Notes under the pieces: generated by a model
The model's database searches: none
Told to the model about the DNA's origin: nothing
The model's input: the letters and a program-made list of their open reading frames with translations, nothing else
Program-made: the position numbers and the translations under genes
Part shown: positions 48,489 to 60,713 of the stretch, one piece after another
Layout of the letters: every line of letters begins with the position of its first letter
Position numbering within the stretch: the stretch's first letter is position 1
DNA from: Coptis chinensis
Lineage: Eukaryota > Streptophyta > Magnoliopsida > Ranunculales > Ranunculaceae
Assembly (NCBI GenBank): GCA_015680905.1
Contig: CM027383.1
Span: forward strand, 89,362,501 to 89,426,500
Length of the DNA stretch: 64,000 nt
Direction: 5' to 3'

Positions 48489-49600
48489 CATGTTGCACTC
48501 CATCAGTGTCTTGTCTATGTGCTTCAGTTTCAGGTCCCAAATCTGAGTAAGCTGTAAGAGTGTTTTGCCAAGACATCTTGGCAGATTGCCAGATGTTTGA
48601 CCATGCCATAGGTTTTCTCTCCATTTTTACTTTGTTTCCATGCATCCATATTTCATACAGAAGGATAGAACAATACATATTTCTTTCCCAAAACACATCT
48701 TCTAGACTAGTGTACCATTCCATCAGTAAATCTATAAATTGTCTGTACGTAGTAACAACCAACATATCAATATTCATGCATGCAAGAGAGGCAAACCAAA
48801 CCACTTTGACCCATTCACAGTCCGCAGAAACCACATGAGGCATCCCCTTTAAATATCTTTTGAAGTAGGCAATCCCCTGTTGCCAAACCATTTACATACA
48901 ACTTCCACATGAACTGTTGAACTTTAGCTACTACCTTAAGGTTCCAAATCCTCATGAGGGTGGTTGGGAGCTGGTTAGAGCAGGATCCAATGGTGGTTTC
49001 TTTACAGATGGCTGCATGTGCAGTTTTAACAGAAAAAACTCCATTTTTGCTGCCTAACCAGATGAGTTTATCACAAGAGACATTAGGTCTAATGATGGTA
49101 GATGAGATGAGGTGATGTATTGGGTTAGGAAACAAATCTCCTATCCTATTAAGATTCCAAGTCCTAGTACCAGGAAGGATGAGGTGGTTAACCTTAAAGT
49201 TCTGAAGGTTATGATCATGGTTCTGGGAATCTTGAAGTAAAATAGGTTTGTTATTTAGGGTTAACCAAGGGTCAGAAAGAATGGATATGGAGAACCCATC
49301 CCCAACAGCCCAGAGAATGTTATCTTGAAAGGTCTTGATATGTTGACATATACTCCTCTAGAAAAAAGAACAATCCTGCGGTAGATTATATAGATCCTTA
49401 TGCTGCCACCATTTCCTATAGACTGTTTTGAGAAAACATGCCCAGAGAGATTGGTTGTCAGTATAGAGCCTCCATAGGTGCTTTGATCGAGAGCGCGCAT
49501 GGCTGCATTCATATTTCTAGTTGTTCTGAAACTCAACCTCCCAATCTTTTTGTTAAACATAGTTTCTCCCAACTAACAGTGTGACAAGACTTACCTTGAG

Positions 49601-50641
49601 TACCGAGTTATCAGTTTTTTCCCCATAAATCTGAGTTATCAGTTTATCTCCAAATGTTTTAGTTATTAGCACAACATTTTTGAATCGGGACCTCCGTGGG
49701 CCAATGGAAGTCAATGAATGGCTCTCTAATGGCAGAGCCATTGGATGGTGTAGTACATGGTTGGTTCTGGGTAGTCAGCAAGGGTCCCGTAGCTAGTAAA
49801 GGTACTTGCTGCAATTACCTGAACAACCTTTCCATGTACGTTCTTGTGGAGAGAGTTGGGATGTGAATCGGGCTGCATTCTATACCAACTTATTCAACAG
49901 CAGCTTGCTGGTAAATCTAACTGTTAAATGGTTTCAGTTTTCTTTGCAGATTGCCTCTGCTACCAAAATTCTTTCTTATCAAAACGTTGATGTCCTAAAC
50001 CCACAAAAGATTTGATTGGATTTGGCTTTATGAGTTTATGACATGACTTGAAAATCGAACATAACTATCGGCAAGTTGGGACTTCCATTTCAAACCCGGC
50101 CCTTAATGAAAAGTGAAACCTACGAACCTTCCAAAAATTCGTTATTTTCTTCACCGTCTGGTTATGACTTTTTGACGTGTAGTTTAATGATTTCTTTTTA
50201 GAACAACTGTTGCAAGAGATCAACAAGTTTCCACAGAACTTTACTATTCAAGTAAAAATTCTGTTTATTTAGGAGAACTAGTGGATCAGTGGATGTAATA
50301 ATAATCCAACAAGTTGGTGTATAAGTGCATACTGCTATCCAATTGTAGTTCCGAGTTTTTATTGAGTTAAATGATGAAAACTAGACAATGTCGGCATCAC
50401 TGCACATACCAAAACCATGTTAGTTTTCTTCGACGAAAATTTTATATGAATAAACTCTTTTGAACAAACCCTCTTGAACAACCTGATGTGGCAACTACAA
50501 CACTCGTCAAGTTGCAAAACGGTTAAAAAAAAAAAAACCGAACTCAATCTTCATGGCGCATAACTCAAACACAGTTTTTATGGCGCGTAACCCCCATTCT
50601 CTCTCCCTATACCTTCAACCCTTTATCTTCATTGAACCATG
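49601..50641. other. No gene recognised
   Basis: Flank between the LINE and the copia element. Short open frames show no domain. Confidence 0.45.
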
Positions 50642-51303
50642 TGTTGGCTTTATCCCTCATATGAGGAGGAAAGGATTTCATTATGTGTGGAAATGTCGAG
50701 GCGACGACCAGCGACCAGTTAATTTGACCAAAAGGCGATCAGCCCCATCATTGTAGAAGACTTCTAGTACTTTCAGCGCGACCCGTGCTCGACTTGGTCT
50801 TGCCCGAGGCGCGACCTGTGCCCAAGTTTATTTTCAGAAGAAATTGGGACCGCGAGTTTCCAATAAGAGTTAGAGTTTTTGGCAAAACCTAACACCCATA
50901 AAAACACACGGCCGACACAAAAAAGTCGAGAAAACCCAATCTTGAAAGCTATCAAGATTGAGAGATAACCTTTACGAGAGAGACAACCACCAGAAGAGAT
51001 AAAAGAGTGATTTAGTAAGGTGAAGAGACTGAAAGGAGAGATTGTAATCTTCCTTCCCACTTTATAAATGACTAGCTCTTGTGGAAGTAGGCACCATTGG
51101 CCGAACCACGATATATCTTTGTGTTGTGGTATGCGTTTAATTCTGCTTTACATTATTATTTGTTGTTAATAGTTATTTAACAAGTTGGGCATGTTAGTAT
51201 AGGTTGTAGTTGATATTTAGAATTTGTTTGGAGTTGAAGTGAGTTCAAATATAAGTTATCTGTGTAGTTGGGGAATCGATTGGTATTGGTATAAACCCCA
51301 ACA
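50642..51303 (+). repeat. 5' LTR of the copia element
   Basis: 662 bp, TG...CA ends, followed by the primer-binding site. It has an extra block near 50700-50745 that the 3' LTR lacks. Confidence 0.92.
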
Positions 51304-53147
51304 AGTGGTATCGGAGCCTTGGTTAGATTAGCCTAGGGTGTTATCCAAATCTTGGTTGGAAGGTGTTTGACAAAATTCCTGAGAGAAAATTTGAGTTTAA
51401 ATAACTTGTAGAAATGGACAAATCCGTGAACACTTGCATGACGAATTTGAATAGGAAGAACTACACCATCTGGAAAGCCAAGATGGAAGACTTGCTATAC
51501 TGCAAGGACTTAGCACTACCCATTGAGAATGGGGAATAAAACCGAAAAAAAGATGAGGATTTTGAGTGGAAAAAGCTTGACAGAAAAGCAATTAGATACA
51601 TTCGACAGTGGATTGACGACAATGTCTTTCACCATGTGTCTCAAGAGACTACAGCCTTCAGTTTGTGGAAGAAACTCGAAGACCTTTATGAGAGGAAGTC
51701 GGGTGGAAACAAAGTCTTTGGTCGTTAAAGTTTTTGAACCGCGGCGTACTAAGAAGGTTCTTCAATGTCTGGGCATCTTAACGAATTACAGAATACCATC
51801 AATTAGATGCATTTGATAAAGATTGATTTGGGAGACGAAGTTGAGACTTTGTTTCTATTAGGCTCTCTACTCGAAAGTTGGGAGACATTAGCAGTCTCTC
51901 TACATGGAGCAGCCAAGGATGGAATAGTTACCATGGAGATGGCTACCACGTCTTTGTTGAATGAGGAGACTAGAAGGAGTTCAAAAGGCAGCTCCTCTCA
52001 CTCAGAGATCCTTTTCACAGAGAAACGGGGAGAGGTAAAAGTAGAAAACCATCTCGTTCTAGAGGTGATGACAGAAGTAAATCTAGGGGTGAATCTAGAA
52101 CTCCTAAGGCAGAGAGAAAATGTTACTATTATGCCACCAATGGTCACTTCAGATATGAGTGCAGAACACTGAAGAGGGATGAAAAGAATAACTGTGTACA
52201 TGAAGACATGGTGCAGAGGAACGAACACACAAGCGAGATATACCGCGACTAAGTCGATGACCCAGTGAGAATTGTGTTAGATTGTGGTGTGTCTTTGCCT
52301 TAGTACCTCATGTCGATATCTGAGTGGGTGATAGATCTGAGGAGCATCCTATCCGTCACACCGCCTGAGGGATTCTTCACTACCTACGGTATGTGGTGAA
52401 TATGGTGAAGTGAGGATGGAGTAACGATGGCATCTCGAAGATTATAGGCATCGGAGATGTTCATGTAGAAACCAATGTCGGCTACACCTTGACACTCGAG
52501 GATGTAAGACATGTCCCCGACATCTGGTTAAGCTTTAATTTGGCCGGAAATTAGATGGCGATGGCTTTGTAAACTTCGTTTGGTAATCTGATATGGAAAC
52601 CGAAAGCGAGAGGTTTCATTGTAGCGACCAGGAGGAAGAAAAATTGCTCTCTTTACAAAACACAGGCTAGTTTGTGCAAATCAGAAGTGAATGCGGCAGA
52701 AGAAGAAGCTTCCTCCGAACTGTGGCACAAGAGACTCTGTCATATGGAAATAAAAGGGATGGAAGTTCTTGCTAAGCAAAAGGCCTTGCCAGACATCAAA
52801 GGTACACATTTAAATACATGTACTCATTGTTTAGTAGGAAAGCAACACAGGGTGTCTTTCCAAAGATTCCCGTCTCACAGAAAGGACAATGTCCTTGAAC
52901 TAGTGCCACTACACCATAATAGGATATTTGCAACACGCACCTTTTTTGATTTGCAACGCTTATTTAGCCTTAGTAAGTTTCCAACGTTAAATAAGCGTTG
53001 ATAATGTTGTAAAGCGTTGCTTTATTTGGGTGAATTTCCGAAATTAATTGCTAACGCTTAAAAAGCGTTGGAGAAGTGTTACAAACTTAAAAATTTCGTG
53101 AAAAATTTCGAGAACAGAGGGAAACCAAAAATATCGAAATATAAAAC

Positions 53148-53151
<4 letters not shown>

Positions 53152-53181
<30 letters not shown>
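53152..53181 (+). repeat. CT microsatellite
   Basis: About 15 CT repeats, followed by a leader-like segment up to the splice donor near 53456. It resembles a plant 5' leader, perhaps captured with one of the gene fragments. Confidence 0.9.
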
Positions 53182-53183
<2 letters not shown>

Positions 53184-53909
53184 CCGCATTATCTCAAGAT
53201 CCCTAATCAAAGAAAACAAGAAATGGATTGTTGACATGCATCCTCGACCCAGAAATCATAATATTCTTTAGACCACATACTTGACATCCAACTCATTTCC
53301 TCCATATGGTATCGCGGTGTTGTTGTACAATAGATCCAAAAACAAAAAAAAACCTTCTAGATCCACAAAATTCGTCCTTAGTTGGTTTTTCGTCTCAACA
53401 CATCCAAACAAACAAACCCCAAAGAAGCAAAACAGAAATTAACAACAGCTACAGGTAATTGTTTATTCTTTTGTTCTTCTTTGTTTCATTTGTGAATTGG
53501 CATGATATCGTTTTTCAAAAACCCAAATTGTTTTTGTGCGTTTTTTTATTAAATTGGGTTCGAAAATTGGCGAAAATCAATATTCTTTGAACTAATGTTC
53601 TGATTTTGTTATCTAATCACAATCAATTCCGGAATCTCATATAGTGATTATATTTGTTGAATACTACTTTCAACTCTTATTATGTTTAGTAACTATAATT
53701 TTTATGCAAATACTCTAGTGTTTGTCTTTTGAGCTGGTGATTAAACTTGATAGCTTTCCTATTTAATAAGCAGTTCAGTTTCCAAAACACTTGTTTAGGT
53801 TTGGGCTACTGGGACACTTGCCTTGGAAATATCATTACCTTTCACCGGGGGTTACTGTAAATCTGATTTTGTGCACACTCTTTAACATTGCTGAAAATTG
53901 GAAATGTAG

Positions 53910-54002
53910 GGTGGTGGTAGATCTTCTGCGAGGGAAACCATTGGTAGAGTTGCAGCTGGTGCTGTTGCAAAGATTATTCTTAGAGCATATGCTGGAACAG
54001 AG
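53910..54002 (+). pseudogene. Captured chorismate synthase exon
   Basis: A single 93-bp exon bounded by TGTAG (acceptor, AG 53908-53909) and GT at 54003-54004. It reads [20 protein letters not shown] then [11 protein letters not shown]. This is the chorismate synthase signature region with the RSSARET motif that binds reduced FMN and EPSP in the last step of the plastid shikimate pathway. The rest of the enzyme (about 380 residues) is absent, so no activity is possible. The exon is open and has kept both splice sites. Confidence 0.88.
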
Positions 54003-54146
54003 GTAGGTTTCTTATGCTTCTTTCATAATCATGTAAAGTACAGTGTTTGACAGAGTCAACAAAAATATGGATCCTTTGAACTTTCGCAACCTCAAACTAT
54101 CTGAAGTGGTATCTCCTAATGGACGAAACAGTTATGAAAGGATAGA

Positions 54147-55574
54147 CGGGGTAGGAGAGTTCCACCCTCTGTTACATCTACTATGCATGGGAAAGGGAAG
54201 AATGGATGGCAGCATGAGGTTGCGACAATTGATCATAGTTCTTCTCAGGGAGATGATGACAACAGAGACTGGATTCCCCTTTCAACGATGAATGATGAAG
54301 TGGAAGATAGAACTACAGGGCCTGCACTAGTGGTTCCATCACATGTTAGGAGTCATCAGATGCGAAACTATGTTCCAGCAGAAGTTAGTAGGTCAGAATC
54401 TGTGATACCTGTTACCTCTATGCTTGCGGGTTCTAGTTCGCGCCAAAGAGGGATGGATAATTCTGGGATGGTTCCTTTTGCATTTTACCTTCCTGGGTCA
54501 CCAGTTCCCTTTCTGACGATGCTTCCGGTTTTTAATCTCCCTACCGAGAATGGAAATTCTGACGGTTCTACAAATAATTTTGATAGGGAGGAGACAATGG
54601 ACAAAAGCCATAAAAACCAGTCAGATCAGAACTTTGATTCAGCAGAGAGTCTTGACCAGTCGGAGATCTTCAGTAGTTCTTGTTCTACAAAACATTCTGC
54701 TTCTGTGGACCCATCTGAGGAACCATGTGACCACAACACTGACATTCTTCATAGTAACTTTGCTAGTCATTGGCAAAATTTGCAATATGGAAGATTCTGC
54801 CAAAATCCACGCTATCATGGTCCTCCAATTTATCCTTCTCCTGTTATGGTACCCTTTACGTATTTACAGGGCCATATTCCATGGGAGGGTCCTGGAAGAC
54901 CTGTTTCACCCAATGGCAATATCGTGAGTCACCTCATGAGTTATGACCCTCATCTCGTTTCTGTTGCACCATTTCAGCCTGGTTCCAATAGGCCAACCAG
55001 TGTATATCAGCGTTATGGTGATGAACTACCTAGGTATCGAAGCGGAACTGGGACTTACCTTCCAAATACTGTAAGATGAGAATATTTCTTGCAACCTTTC
55101 GTTGATCCAGTATGTACCTAATTGTAGTATCTTAAATATTTGGGCTATGTATCAGTTTAAGAAGTCTCATCATCTTTTGAATATGGCTGCAGTTTAGCAT
55201 CTTAGTTCAGTTCAATTGGACAGGCATAAAATACTTGTGTGTGTGTGACAGAGAGGAGGAGGGGGGGAGTCTAAATGTGTTCCTTTACCGGTGTTAAATA
55301 CGTCATTGCATGAATCGTTGGTTTAGAAAGAAGATGATTTTAAGCCATCTTTTCGTTCTCCGCCAAGTGCATTATATAATTTTTTGAGTCTCTATATTGT
55401 CTCCTTACGTAACCCAATAGAGAGATCTGATTTTGTTTGAACTTTTCGTAAGGTTTCTTTGAAAGACCGCCATTCTTCAAATAGCGAAAAACCAGGGTAG
55501 AAATTACAACCATGATCATAATGACCGTCATAGTGACAGAGAAGGAAACTGGAACAACAATATGAGATCCCGAG
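54147..55574 (+). pseudogene. Captured PAP/OAS1-type nucleotidyltransferase 3' exons
   Basis: A long exon ending at 55070 (GT at 55071) reads GRRVPPSVTSTMHGKGKNGW, then SGMVPFAFYLPGSPVPFLTM, FASHWQNLQYGRFCQNPRYH and ends RYRSGTGTYLPNT. After an intron, 55496-55574 reads GRNYNHDHNDRHSDREGNW. This matches, from memory, the C-terminal half of plant proteins annotated as PAP/OAS1 substrate-binding-domain nucleotidyltransferases (Arabidopsis AT3G51620 type). The catalytic N-terminal domain is missing. Over 300 codons stay open. Just upstream of 54147 the same frame has a stop, so the fragment's left edge lies near there. Confidence 0.75.
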
Positions 55575-56175
55575 TAGACATTATGTTTAATGCGTTAATG
55601 CGTTAATTAGTTTCGCCATAAATTAATCGGGGTTAATTGTTTTATAGATTTCTTATACGATTGTTGGATGCCTTGCACATTAGAATGTTTTATCGACATG
55701 ACCTCTTCCAATGTTTTATATATATATGTTGGAGTTCCTAGTGTACACTTATGGAGATGTTAGGTTCTTGTTGCTTGTGCTTTGATATTGTCGAGTGCGA
55801 GTAAATCAATCGTTTTAAATAGTTTAATTGGTCATCCCGTTTTTGTAAGTAGCCCACACCAACTCTATTCTTTTCGTTCAACATCATAACTCATACCTCT
55901 AGCCACTTTGTTCTCTTCTCATTTGGCGGTTTTGAAATGTGTCCATTCTTGACCAACGCGGAGAAAATGGTGTAACTCGAGCTCCCATCGGCATTGATTT
56001 GCAAAGAGATGGTTCTCTCAAACAAGCAAATAGTGTTGCAAATTGATAGTAAAAGCCCGACAAAGTTTCGCAAGTGAGTCTTCTTAACAAATCGAGGTAG
56101 ATCTATTTTCTTTCATATTTATGATATTACGTCGTTCTTTTATGCAACTCGGCTTTGCGATATGTTTCTTATTGA

Positions 56176-56990
56176 GGAATGGATAAATTGATTCATGATG
56201 ACAAGGGAAATGCTACTATTTCTAATGATGGTGCTACTATTATGAAACTTCTTGATGTTGTTCATCCTGGCCGCTAAGATTCTTGTTGATATTGCCAAGT
56301 CTCAAGAATCGAGGTATACAATAGAAAACAAATTTACTAATTTTAGTGATTGGTGACTAAAAGAGTGAAATTTTTATGCTAAAGTTTATATTTATCTTAG
56401 AGTGGGTTATGATGGTTGCATTACTACAACATTTAACAGCTTATACTTTAGAGAAGATAATGACCATTAACAAGGACATTGTCTCAGAAAAAGTTGAGAG
56501 GGTATCATTAATAATTGTATTGGTTAGGTTTTAGGGATAAATTTGGAATTCACTTGTAATTTTAATGACCGGATTTATTGTCTACAGGTGGGTGATGGAA
56601 CCACTAGAGTAGTTCTTTTATGGTTGAGGATGGTGTCCACTCAAAGTCTTATAATGTAGTTTTCGAAATGGCCCAATTTGGTAAGGAATTTGGATCTTTT
56701 GGTTTGATTGGATGGATATGTTCATGAGAAATTGTTCTAGAAGCCATGAGTTTGCTACTTGTATTTCAAGCAATTAGCAAAATTAAGGAATTTGTTGCGA
56801 GTATAGAGGAGAAAAATATGGAAGAAAAGAAGAGTTTGTTGGCAAAGTGTGCTGCTACTACACTCTCTTCAAAGCTTTTTTTTTTTTTTTTTTGGAAAGA
56901 CCTCACTCTCTTCAAATCTGATTGATGGTGAAAAAGAATTTTTAACATCTATGGTTGTGGACTCAGTTATTTCAATTGGCAACTATGATA
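56176..56990 (+). pseudogene. CCT7: Captured CCT7 (chaperonin eta) fragment
   Basis: Plus-strand pieces: [20 protein letters not shown] then [11 protein letters not shown] and KILVDIAKSQ (56176-56310), VGDGTTRVV and EDGVHSQSLI (56588-56660), and SIEEKNMEEKKSLLAKCAAT then TLSSK..LIDGEKEF..SMVVDSV (56790-56985). These are consecutive parts of T-complex protein 1 subunit eta, including the ATP-binding GDGTT motif. Frameshifts occur in the HPAAK and GDGTT-EDG parts, and a poly-T run splits the last piece (about 56877-56893), so the copy is dead. CCT folds actin and tubulin in the cytosol; the parent gene must be elsewhere. Confidence 0.88.
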
Positions 56991-59900
56991 TATTGTTTAT
57001 TGTATTATTGTATTCATTGTTTATTGTAGGTTTAGCTGGTCTCGCTACAAAATATGAGAAATTATTATTTTTTTATTAGCAACCCATCAGCAACGGTTTA
57101 TAACCGTTACAAACGAATTTTAAATTATTATTTTTTAAATTAACTAACAACTTTGCAACGGTTACAAACCATTGGTAAAATTTTTAACAAATTACCAACG
57201 CTTAAAAAGCATTTGTGAAATAAAAAACCGTTGCAAAGGTTTTAAATATGTAATGTAAATAATTATAATAAGCGTTGAAAGTTCTCGTTTGTAACGCTTT
57301 TAATAAGCGTTGAAATTTCTTTTGGTAACGCTTTTAAGCAAAAAGGCCTTGTAATATTTCCAACACTTTACCCATGCCATATTTGCAATGCTTAAAAAGC
57401 GTTGCGAAAATTATTAGCAACGCTTTTTTGCCGTTGCAAATAGCCTCTTATGGTGTAGTGTGCACACAGACTTATGTGGTCCTATAAAAGTGAAGTCCTA
57501 TGGGGGAACTTCATACTTCGTGACCTTCATTGATGATGCGTCAAGAAAGATATGGGCCTATAGTCTGAAGACCAAGGATGAAGTATTTGGCGTGTTTGAG
57601 AAATTCCACAGTATGGTGGAAAGAGAGACTGGGAAGTTGTTGAAGTGTGTTCGCTCAGATAATGGGGGTGAGTACATTGGGCCGTTTGAAGAGTATTGCC
57701 AGAGTCATGGGATTCGTCATGAGAAGACCGTTCCGAAGACACCGCAACAGAATGGAATAGTAGAGAGAATGAACCGTACCATTGTAGAGAGGATGAGATG
57801 CATGTTGTCTCACTCAAAGCCACCTAGAACCTACTGGGTAGAAGCAATGCGTACAGCCGTGCATGTTATCAACCTATCGCCGTCAAAGCCTCTAAATAGT
57901 GACTATCTAGAGAGAGTATGGTCAGGCAAAGATGTTGATTATGGATACTTGAGGGTATTTGGGTGCAGAGCATTTGTGCATATTCCGAAGGATGAGAGAT
58001 CCAAGCTTGATGACAAAGCCAAGCGAAGGCATTTTTCCGGTTATGGAGATGAAAAGTTTGGTTACAAACTTTATGATCCGATTAACAAGAAGGTAATCCG
58101 AAGTCGAGATGTTGTGTTCCTGGAAGACCAAACCATAGCAGACTTTGAGGAGGGTGAAAAGCTACAGGTGTTCACCAATGATCTTGTTGATTCAGAACCA
58201 AAAGTTCCTACTGTGGAACGTGCAAAAGGCATTGAGAATGCAGAGAACCATGAGCCTGAAGCTCATGATGAGAATCCTATTGCTCATGATGGAATAGAAC
58301 CTATTGGTATAGAAGATGCAGATGAGATGCATGAACCACCACCAGAGCAAGCAGAAGTGCATCCTCCTGAGGCACCAGCAGATGGGGCAAGGAGGTCAAA
58401 CAGAGAGATACTAGCTTCAACTAGGTATCCACCACATACGTACGTGCTATTATCGGATGGTGGAGAACCTATGTACTATCAAGATGCACTTGAAGGTACA
58501 GACAAATAAAAATGGTTGAAAGCCATGCATGACGGGATAGATTCTTTGCATAAGAATCACACTTATGAGTTAGTTGAGAAACCGCAAGGATGAAAAATTC
58601 TCAAGAATAAGTGGATATACAAAATCAAGCATGAGGAGAACAATCCTCACCCAAGGCACAAAGCTCGCCTTGTTGTGAAGGGATTCGGTCAAAGAAAAGG
58701 GATTGCCTTTGATGAGATTTTCTCTCCTGTAGTAAAAATGACTTTTATCCGGGTGGTATTGGGTATGACCACAAGTATGAACCTAGAGGTTGAGCAGCTA
58801 GATGTTAAGACATCTTTTCTTCATGGAGACCTTGAAGAAGATGTCTACATGGACCAGCCAGAAAGGTTTGAGGTCAAAGGCAAGGAGCACCTAGTATGCA
58901 AGCTGATAAAAAGCTTGTATGGGTTGAAGCAAGCACTGAGGAAGTGGTACATAAAATTTGATTCCTTTATGGCCAAGCAAAGATACAAAAAGTTTGCTTC
59001 CAATCATTGTGTGTTTGTTCAGAGATTTTCAGATGGGGATTTCATAGTGCTGTATGTGGATGATATGTTGATAGTTGGCCCAAACATCAACAAGATATCC
59101 AAGCTGAAGAAAGACTTGAGTAAGTCCTTTGAGATGAAGGATTTGGGTCAAGCACAACATATACTTGGGATGTGGATCACTTGTGATAGAAAGAGTGGGA
59201 AATTGTGGCTTTCTCAAGAAAGCTACATTGAGAAGGTGTTGAAGAGATTCAACATGGATCAAGCGAAGCCAGTCAGTTGTCCGCTTGGTGGCCAGTTCCG
59301 CATGACCAAAGAGATGTGTCCAAAGGGTGAGCATGAGCAGAGTCAGATGGAAAAGATTCCTTATGCATCCATAGTGGGCAGCTTGATGTACGCAATGCTG
59401 TGTACAAGACCGGATATAGCTTTCGCCGTGGGAATTGTAAGCCAATTTTGTCAAATCCGGGGAAAGAGCATTGGGAAGGTGTTAAGTGGATATTGAGATA
59501 TCTCAAAGGTACTTCCAAATCGTGTTTGTGCTTTGAGTGGAAGTAAGCCCTTACTTGAAGGCTACACTGATGTAGACAAGGCAGGTGATGTTGACTCGAT
59601 GAAGTCCACCTCCGGTTATCTAGTTACTTTTGCAGGGGGAGCAGTTTCTTGGCAATCAAAGTTGCAAAAGTGTGTTGCCCTCTCCACTACAGAAGCCGAA
59701 GTATATTGCAGCTACTGAGTGTTGCAAAGAGTTGCTATGGATGAAGAGGTTCTTCGACGAACTAGGGCTAAAGCAGAAACAATTTGTAGTTCTATGTGAC
59801 AGTCAGAGCGCCATCCATTTGAGCAAGAATCCGAGTTTTCATTCTAGATCCAAACACATACACGTGTGTTATCATTGGATTAGAGAAGTACTCAAAGACA

Positions 59901-60081
59901 AGCATTTGTGTATCGAGAAGATCCATACCGACAAGAACGGGTCGGATATGATGACCAAATTAAGTTTACCGAAAGGTAAGTTTGATATTTGTTGTGCTAT
60001 TGTCGGAATGGCACCACACTCCTCCTGTTGATTTGGAAATTGCATGGAGGAAGCCCCCCTCACTGTTCGGGAGGGGGAGAT

Positions 60082-60708
60082 TGTTGGCTTTTTCCCTTAC
60101 ATGAGAAGGAAAGGATTTCATTATGCGTGGAAATGTCAGAGCACGACCCGCACCCATGCCGTAGAAGTCTTCCAGTACTTTCAGTGCGACCCGCGCTTGA
60201 CTTGGTCTTGCCCGAGGTGCGACCCGCGCCCAAGTATATTTTCAGGAGAAATGGGGACCGCGAGTTTCTAATAAGAGTTAGAGTTTTTGGCAAAACCTAA
60301 CACCCAGAAAACACACGAGAGGCAGCACAAAAGTCAGAGAAAACCCAATCTTGAAAGCTATCAAGATTGAGAGATAACCTTTACAGAGAGACAACCTTGT
60401 AAAGAGATAATAGTGATTTAGTAAGGTGGGAGACTGAAAGGAGAGATTGTAATCTTCCTTCCCACTTTATAAATGACTAGCTCTTGTGGAAGTAGGCACC
60501 ATTGGCCGAACCACGGTATATCTTTGTGTTGTGGTATGCATTTAATTCTGCTTTACATTATTATTTGTTGTTAATAGTTGTTTAGCGAGTTGGGCATGTT
60601 AGTATAGGTTGTAGTTGATATTTAGAATTTGTCTAGAGTTGAAGTGAGTTCAAATATAAGTTATCTGTGTAGTGGGGGAATCGATTGGTATTTGTATAAA
60701 CCCCAACA
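60082..60708 (+). repeat. 3' LTR of the copia element
   Basis: 627 bp, same ends as the 5' LTR, preceded by the purine run GGGAGGGGGAGAT and followed by the CCATG duplication. Confidence 0.92.
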
Positions 60709-60713
60709 CCATG

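Larger units (their letters stand above)
43932..49585 (-). pseudogene. 5'-truncated LINE ORF2 remnant, split by two insertions
   Basis: Minus-strand order: TVSWEKLCL and LSFRTTRNMNAAM (end of reverse transcriptase, 49480-49582), a zinc-binding zf-RVT region with DKLIWLGSKNGVFSVKTAHA and SCGFCG (48816-49075), CEWVKVVWFASLA and a linker (48490-48830), then an RNase H domain whose start is DYTGAKKITFDASF (45570-45635) and which resumes after a hAT element at 44022-44274 with EQAEFLASE and LVQGDN. D, E and D of the RNase H site are visible. Reading-frame changes occur near 48830 and in the 49260-49560 part, which lacks a segment. The 3' end has a short A run (T run at 43932 on the plus strand). 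CTTACCT on both sides (43917-43923, 49594-49600) may be the target duplication. It is an L1-type plant LINE, inactive. Confidence 0.8.
52907..57460 (+). mobile_element. Second CACTA element with captured host exons
   Basis: Left end CACTACACCATAATAGG and right end (reverse complement) CACTACACCATAAGAGG are near-identical CACTA termini. The 3-bp duplication TGC flanks it (52904-52906, 57461-57463). It interrupts the copia pol region cleanly. Subterminal repeats based on AACGCTTAAAAAGCGTT and GCAACGGTT fill 52930-53090 and 57080-57450. No transposase gene is present in 4.55 kb. The interior carries fragments of chorismate synthase, a PAP/OAS1-type nucleotidyltransferase and CCT7, all on the plus strand, plus leader-like sequence with a splice donor (ACAG|GTAATT at about 53456). 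A non-autonomous Pack-CACTA, unrelated in its terminal repeats to the one at 20400. Confidence 0.88.
50642..60708 (+). mobile_element. Copia LTR retrotransposon, interrupted by a CACTA element
   Basis: Both LTRs are present (50642-51303 and 60082-60708), each TGTTGGCTTT...AACCCCAACA, with a perfect CCATG target duplication (50637-50641, 60709-60713). The primer site TGGTATCGGAGCC (51306-51318) fits initiator tRNA-Met, and a polypurine tract lies at 60069-60081. Parts in copia order: gag with a zinc knuckle (51414-52250), protease region (about 52250-52500), GAG-pre-integrase zinc finger (52670-52903), integrase (57461-58000), reverse transcriptase (58560-59340), RNase H (59540-60010). It looks like the Tork/Tnt1 group. 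Broken in several places besides the CACTA insertion. The LTRs differ by a few per cent and one short block, suggesting an age of the order of a million years or more. Confidence 0.9.

Noticed and set aside
49260-49572. Independent gene starting MGETMFNKKIGRLSF
   Set aside because: The translation is the end of a LINE reverse transcriptase followed by shifted-frame sequence.
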